Positions 5,760 through 7,891 of a DNA stretch of 7,891 nt are shown here, piece after piece (position 1 is the first letter of the stretch; each line of letters opens with the position of its first letter). Origin of the DNA: Deltaproteobacteria bacterium (GTDB lineage Bacteria; UBA10199; SPLOWO2-01-44-7); NCBI GenBank assembly GCA_030688705.1, contig JAUYJH010000065.1, positions 1 to 7,891 on the forward strand. Reading direction: 5' to 3'. A program made the translations under genes and the position numbers. The notes beneath the pieces were generated by a model. That model did not search any database. It worked only from the letters and a program-made list of their open reading frames with translations, and was not told where the DNA came from.

Positions 5760-7127
5760 TTAAAAATATTCAAGTTTTACGGCAAGGAGTTTTTCGATTT
5801 TGGGAATGGCCTCTCGCGCGGCAAAAAGAAGAACCTTATCATGGGGATAGATCATGGTCTCCCCTGTGGGGATAATCACCTCTTCGCCCCTTTGCAGGGC
5901 CAGGGCCAGAGATTGTTCGGGCCAGTCAATGTCTTTCACCTTTTTTTCCACAAGCTCAGAGCTCTCCAAAGCCTCCACTTCAATCAGTTCAATCTCATCG
6001 CGCAAACTGGCCACAGACAAGACTTTACCCCGCCGCACATACTGCAAAATGGCCCCGGCCGCCAAAAGCCTTGGGTTGATCACCACATCGACGCCGATCG
6101 TGGTAACCAACGGCACATAGGCGGTCTGATTGGCCAGGGTGATCACCCACGGAGCCCCCAGCCGTTTGGCCAAAAGGCTCGACAAAATATTGTTTTCGTC
6201 ATCGCCGGTCACCGCCACAAAGGCATCCATGTTTTTGATATTTTCCTGATTGAGCAGATCCTGATCGGTGGCCGTGCCATTCAACACCACCGCCTTGTCG
6301 AGATTGCGGATCAAAACAGAACAACGTTGGGAATCGCTTTCGACGATCTTGACGCTAACCCCCTCTTTTTCAAGATTTTTGGCCAAATCGAGCCCGATTT
6401 TGCCGCCGCCGTCGATCATGACCCGTTTCACCGGTTCAATGCTGTGCCCCAGATATTGCATGATCTTGGGCGCGTTGTCCTGGACGGAAATGTAGTAGAT
6501 AAGGTCCCCCGTCTTTAAAACATCTTGTCCTTTGGGAACCAAAAATTGTTGGTCACGGAAAATGGCGGCCACAAGAATATTAAGCTCTTGGCGCAGGCCG
6601 GAAAGTTCTTCAAAGGGAATCCCCAAGAGACTGCATTTTTCCGTCACCTTGGCGCCGATCAACCGAACCCGGTCATCCAGAAATTTGAGGATTTCCACCG
6701 CCCCGGGAACCGTCAAAATATTCAGAATTTCCTCGGCCGCCTGCCGCTCCGGGTTGATGATCAGGTCTATCCCCAGTTTATCGATCTTGAATTCGGCCTG
6801 CGCTTCGGGGTCTGAAAAACTCTCCTGCCGGACACGGGCGATCTTGATGGGAACGTGCGACTGAAGGCTGGCCAGCGTACAGGCGGTGATGTTGACTTCG
6901 TCGGAGTCAGTCACCGCGATGAGCATTTCGGCCTTTTCCACCCCCGCCTCGTTCAAAACGGCGGGGTTGGAGCCGGAACCGGTAATGGCCTTGCAGTTTA
7001 TTTCATCGGTCAAACGGCGGATCTTTTTTTCCTCTTTTTCAATCACCAAAACATCTTTTTTTTCCGCCACCAATTTTTTGGCGAGATGAAGGCCCACATC
7101 CCCCGCCCCGATGATGATCACACTCAT
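5760..7127 (-). CDS. trkA: Trk system potassium uptake regulatory protein TrkA
   Basis: This encodes 455 residues from the ATG at 7127, matching the usual length of about 458. TrkA is the peripheral cytoplasmic NAD(H)-binding subunit that gates TrkH/TrkG-type potassium channels. The two-fold RCK layout is complete. The first Rossmann fold has G-A-G-D-V-G at 7-12 and the adenosine-binding acid E30. A TrkA-C segment lies at about 140-220. The second Rossmann fold has G-G-G-K-I-G at 240-245 and acidic E263. A final TrkA-C domain ends near residue 455. An in-frame GTG at 7214, overlapping the nusB stop, would add 29 residues (RTKGGRGEGAKRV-like) unlike any TrkA N-terminus and encoded by a hairpin-rich insert. 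The ATG is therefore preferred, although it has no Shine-Dalgarno match. No channel subunit gene is in the window. Confidence 0.95.
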   Translation of the reverse strand: MSVIIIGAGDVGLHLAKKLVAEKKDVLVIEKEEKKIRRLTDEINCKAITGSGSNPAVLNEAGVEKAEMLIAVTDSDEVNITACTLASLQSHVPIKIARVRQESFSDPEAQAEFKIDKLGIDLIINPERQAAEEILNILTVPGAVEILKFLDDRVRLIGAKVTEKCSLLGIPFEELSGLRQELNILVAAIFRDQQFLVPKGQDVLKTGDLIYYISVQDNAPKIMQYLGHSIEPVKRVMIDGGGKIGLDLAKNLEKEGVSVKIVESDSQRCSVLIRNLDKAVVLNGTATDQDLLNQENIKNMDAFVAVTGDDENNILSSLLAKRLGAPWVITLANQTAYVPLVTTIGVDVVINPRLLAAGAILQYVRRGKVLSVASLRDEIELIEVEALESSELVEKKVKDIDWPEQSLALALQRGEEVIIPTGETMIYPHDKVLLFAAREAIPKIEKLLAVKLEYF

Positions 7128-7213
7128 AATTATTATATCGGGGGGAACGACTCGCTTCGCTCCTTCCCCCCGACCCCCTTTCGTTCGCACCGGCAAAGCC
7201 GGATGCTCACTCA
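7121..7213 (-). repeat. Hairpin-rich insert flanked by a 6-bp direct repeat at the nusB-trkA junction
   Basis: CACTCA (+ strand) occurs at 7121-7126 and 7208-7213, enclosing 81 bp. Inside are a perfect 9-bp inverted repeat (7139-7147 with 7164-7172, CGGGGGGAA / TTCCCCCCG, 16-base loop) and a perfect 5-bp hairpin with an AAA loop (7190-7202, CCGGC/GCCGG). GAACGA at 7145-7150 also pairs with TCGTTC at 7181-7186. Deleting the 81 bp plus one repeat copy (87 bp) leaves nusB ATG-TGA overlapped by GTG AGT GTG ATC, the TrkA start MSVI, behind AAGGA at 7218-7222. The simplest reading is insertion of a small non-coding element with target duplication. No clear terminal inverted repeats are visible. Confidence 0.55.
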
Positions 7214-7627
7214 CATTTCCTTTTTTATTTCCTTGGCGATTTTGTCCAAAACGCCGTTGATAAAGGACCCGGATTCTTCACTGCCGAATTTTTTGGCGAT
7301 TTCGATCGCCTCGTTGAGTGTTACCCTTAACGGAATATCTTTGCAATTCTTCAATTCAAAAACGGCCATGCGCAAAATGTTTTTATCCACGGCCGCCATT
7401 CTATTGAGCTTCCAGTGGGTGGAGTATTTGGCGATAAAAACGTCGATTTCCTCTTTTTGGTCGGCCACCCCCCGCACAAGCGTTTCGGCAAACTCGCGGG
7501 TCTCGGCATCTTCTTCCGCCTGACGCCGCCAATAATGTTCAAAAACATGCGGCAGAGGATCTCCGGAAAGATCCTGTTGGTAGAGCATCTGCAGCGCGTA
7601 TTCTCTCGAATGGCGTCTTGATCCCAT
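7211..7627 (-). CDS. nusB: Transcription antitermination factor NusB
   Basis: This 138-residue protein is normal in length for the family. NusB binds boxA RNA with ribosomal protein S10 to form the antitermination complex on rRNA operons. Family features are the N-terminal SRRHSREYALQMLYQQDL helix (3-20) and the central W-K-L-N-R-M-A-A-V-D-K-N-I-L-R-M-A block (about 72-88). The DIPLRVTLNEAIEIAKKFG block and C-terminal SFINGVLDKIAKE complete the all-helical RNA-binding fold. The ATG at 7627 begins exactly where family members begin. The DNA just before it is AT-only (ATAAAAAAT) with no Shine-Dalgarno sequence, so initiation may rely on an unstructured AT-rich leader. It lies downstream of ribH, a common arrangement. 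The last codon is ATG, directly followed by TGA. Confidence 0.96.
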   Translation of the reverse strand: MGSRRHSREYALQMLYQQDLSGDPLPHVFEHYWRRQAEEDAETREFAETLVRGVADQKEEIDVFIAKYSTHWKLNRMAAVDKNILRMAVFELKNCKDIPLRVTLNEAIEIAKKFGSEESGSFINGVLDKIAKEIKKEM

Positions 7628-7635
7628 ATTTTTTA

Positions 7636-7758
7636 TAAATACTAATATCTAAATCCTAAACAAATCCCAAATTTTAAAATCCAATGTTCCAAACATGTTG
7701 TTTGAAATTTGGAATTTGAAATATTGGAATTTGTTTAGAGTTTAGCATTTAGTATTTA
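7636..7758. repeat. 123-bp AT-rich imperfect palindrome between ribH and nusB
   Basis: All paired blocks share one centre at 7697. They include 7636-7645 with 7749-7758 (10 of 10), 7649-7653 with 7741-7745, 7656-7665 with 7729-7738 (10 of 10), 7667-7670 with 7724-7727, and 7690-7694 with 7700-7704 closing a 5-base loop. Roughly three quarters of positions pair. It fills the ribH-nusB gap; its right arm encodes the last codons and stop of ribH and its left end lies 8 bp before the nusB start. It is too AT-rich and too long for a classical terminator and has no clean T-tract. It may be a dispersed intergenic repeat or an mRNA processing or stability element. Confidence 0.8.
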
Positions 7759-7891
7759 GAATTTGTCTTTAATAAACGGGCCATTTCGATTGCGGTACGG
7801 GCCGCTTCATCCCCTTTGTTGCCCATGGCGCCACCCGAGCGCTCCAAAGCCTGTTCCGCGTTTTCGGCCATCACCACACCAAAGGCGATGG
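7749..7891 (-). CDS. ribH: 6,7-dimethyl-8-ribityllumazine synthase, C-terminal part (5' end outside window)
   Basis: The last 46 codons are visible, reading IAFGVVMAENAEQALERSGG and then AMGNKGDEAARTAIEMARLL. This is the diagnostic C-terminus of lumazine synthase, which condenses 5-amino-6-ribitylamino-uracil with dihydroxybutanone phosphate in the penultimate step of riboflavin synthesis. The family hallmark block around the active-site histidine lies upstream, outside the window. The (P)IAFGV strand, the E-Q-A-(I/L)-E-R helix and GNKG(D/A)EAA are all present. The protein ends KTNSKY, and SKY plus the stop are encoded by the right arm of a large palindrome, so the tail is probably not ancestral. 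nusB follows 121 bp downstream. Confidence 0.93.
   Translation of the reverse strand, partial: IAFGVVMAENAEQALERSGGAMGNKGDEAARTAIEMARLLKTNSKY

Noticed and set aside
5714..5773. An extended start at 5773 for the lipoprotein, overlapping the trkA stop by 14 bp.
   Set aside because: It would place 20 residues before a complete lipoprotein signal, and the ATG at 5713 has its own ribosome site.
5562..6518. A 318-codon + strand frame opposite trkA and the lipoprotein start.
   Set aside because: It is antisense to the well-identified TrkA Rossmann domains, rich in H/Q/R as expected from mirror translation, and has no recognisable family.
7132..7137. A perfect TATAAT (- strand) just before the trkA ATG as a promoter -10 box.
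   Set aside because: No -35-like hexamer is found at the right distance, and it would imply a leaderless message starting at the ATG. It lies at the AT-rich end of the inserted segment, so chance is likely.

Overview
The window reads as bacterial chromosome with an ordinary housekeeping backbone: riboflavin synthesis, transcription antitermination, potassium uptake control and rRNA methylation. It carries several lineage-restricted genes and short palindromic repeats. A secreted protein with an N-terminal lipobox and a ribH-nusB gene order would suit a Gram-negative, perhaps deltaproteobacterium-like, environmental organism. That placement is inference only; nothing here fixes the taxonomy.

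Layout. On the + strand at the left edge (1-657) sits a small two-gene unit: a 63-residue protein of unknown function overlapping by 59 bp a MNT/DUF6036-type nucleotidyltransferase. It resembles a toxin-antitoxin arrangement and is preceded by a possible 13-codon leader ORF. Everything from 664 to 7891 lies on the - strand. In transcription order it is: the 3' end of ribH; nusB; trkA; a lipoprotein of glycosidase-like appearance; two tandem paralogous P-loop proteins; a ten-helix membrane protein; and rlmN. Gaps between these genes are short or negative, except for 121 bp between ribH and nusB and 83 bp between nusB and trkA. Both of those gaps are filled by inverted-repeat DNA.

How the genes relate. 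ribH-nusB is a familiar pairing. trkA would gate a potassium channel partner encoded elsewhere. The four genes P-loop B, P-loop A, membrane protein and rlmN are tightly coupled (14-bp overlap, 4-bp overlap, 5-bp gap). They look like one translational unit, and this is the best candidate here for an undescribed functional cassette. The most informative structural observation is at the nusB-trkA junction. A hairpin-rich 81-bp segment is bounded by a 6-bp direct repeat. Removing the segment plus one repeat copy (87 bp, 29 codons) rebuilds a compact GTGA-overlapped junction with the same TrkA N-terminus. This suggests a small element inserted there and left behind a new ATG start.
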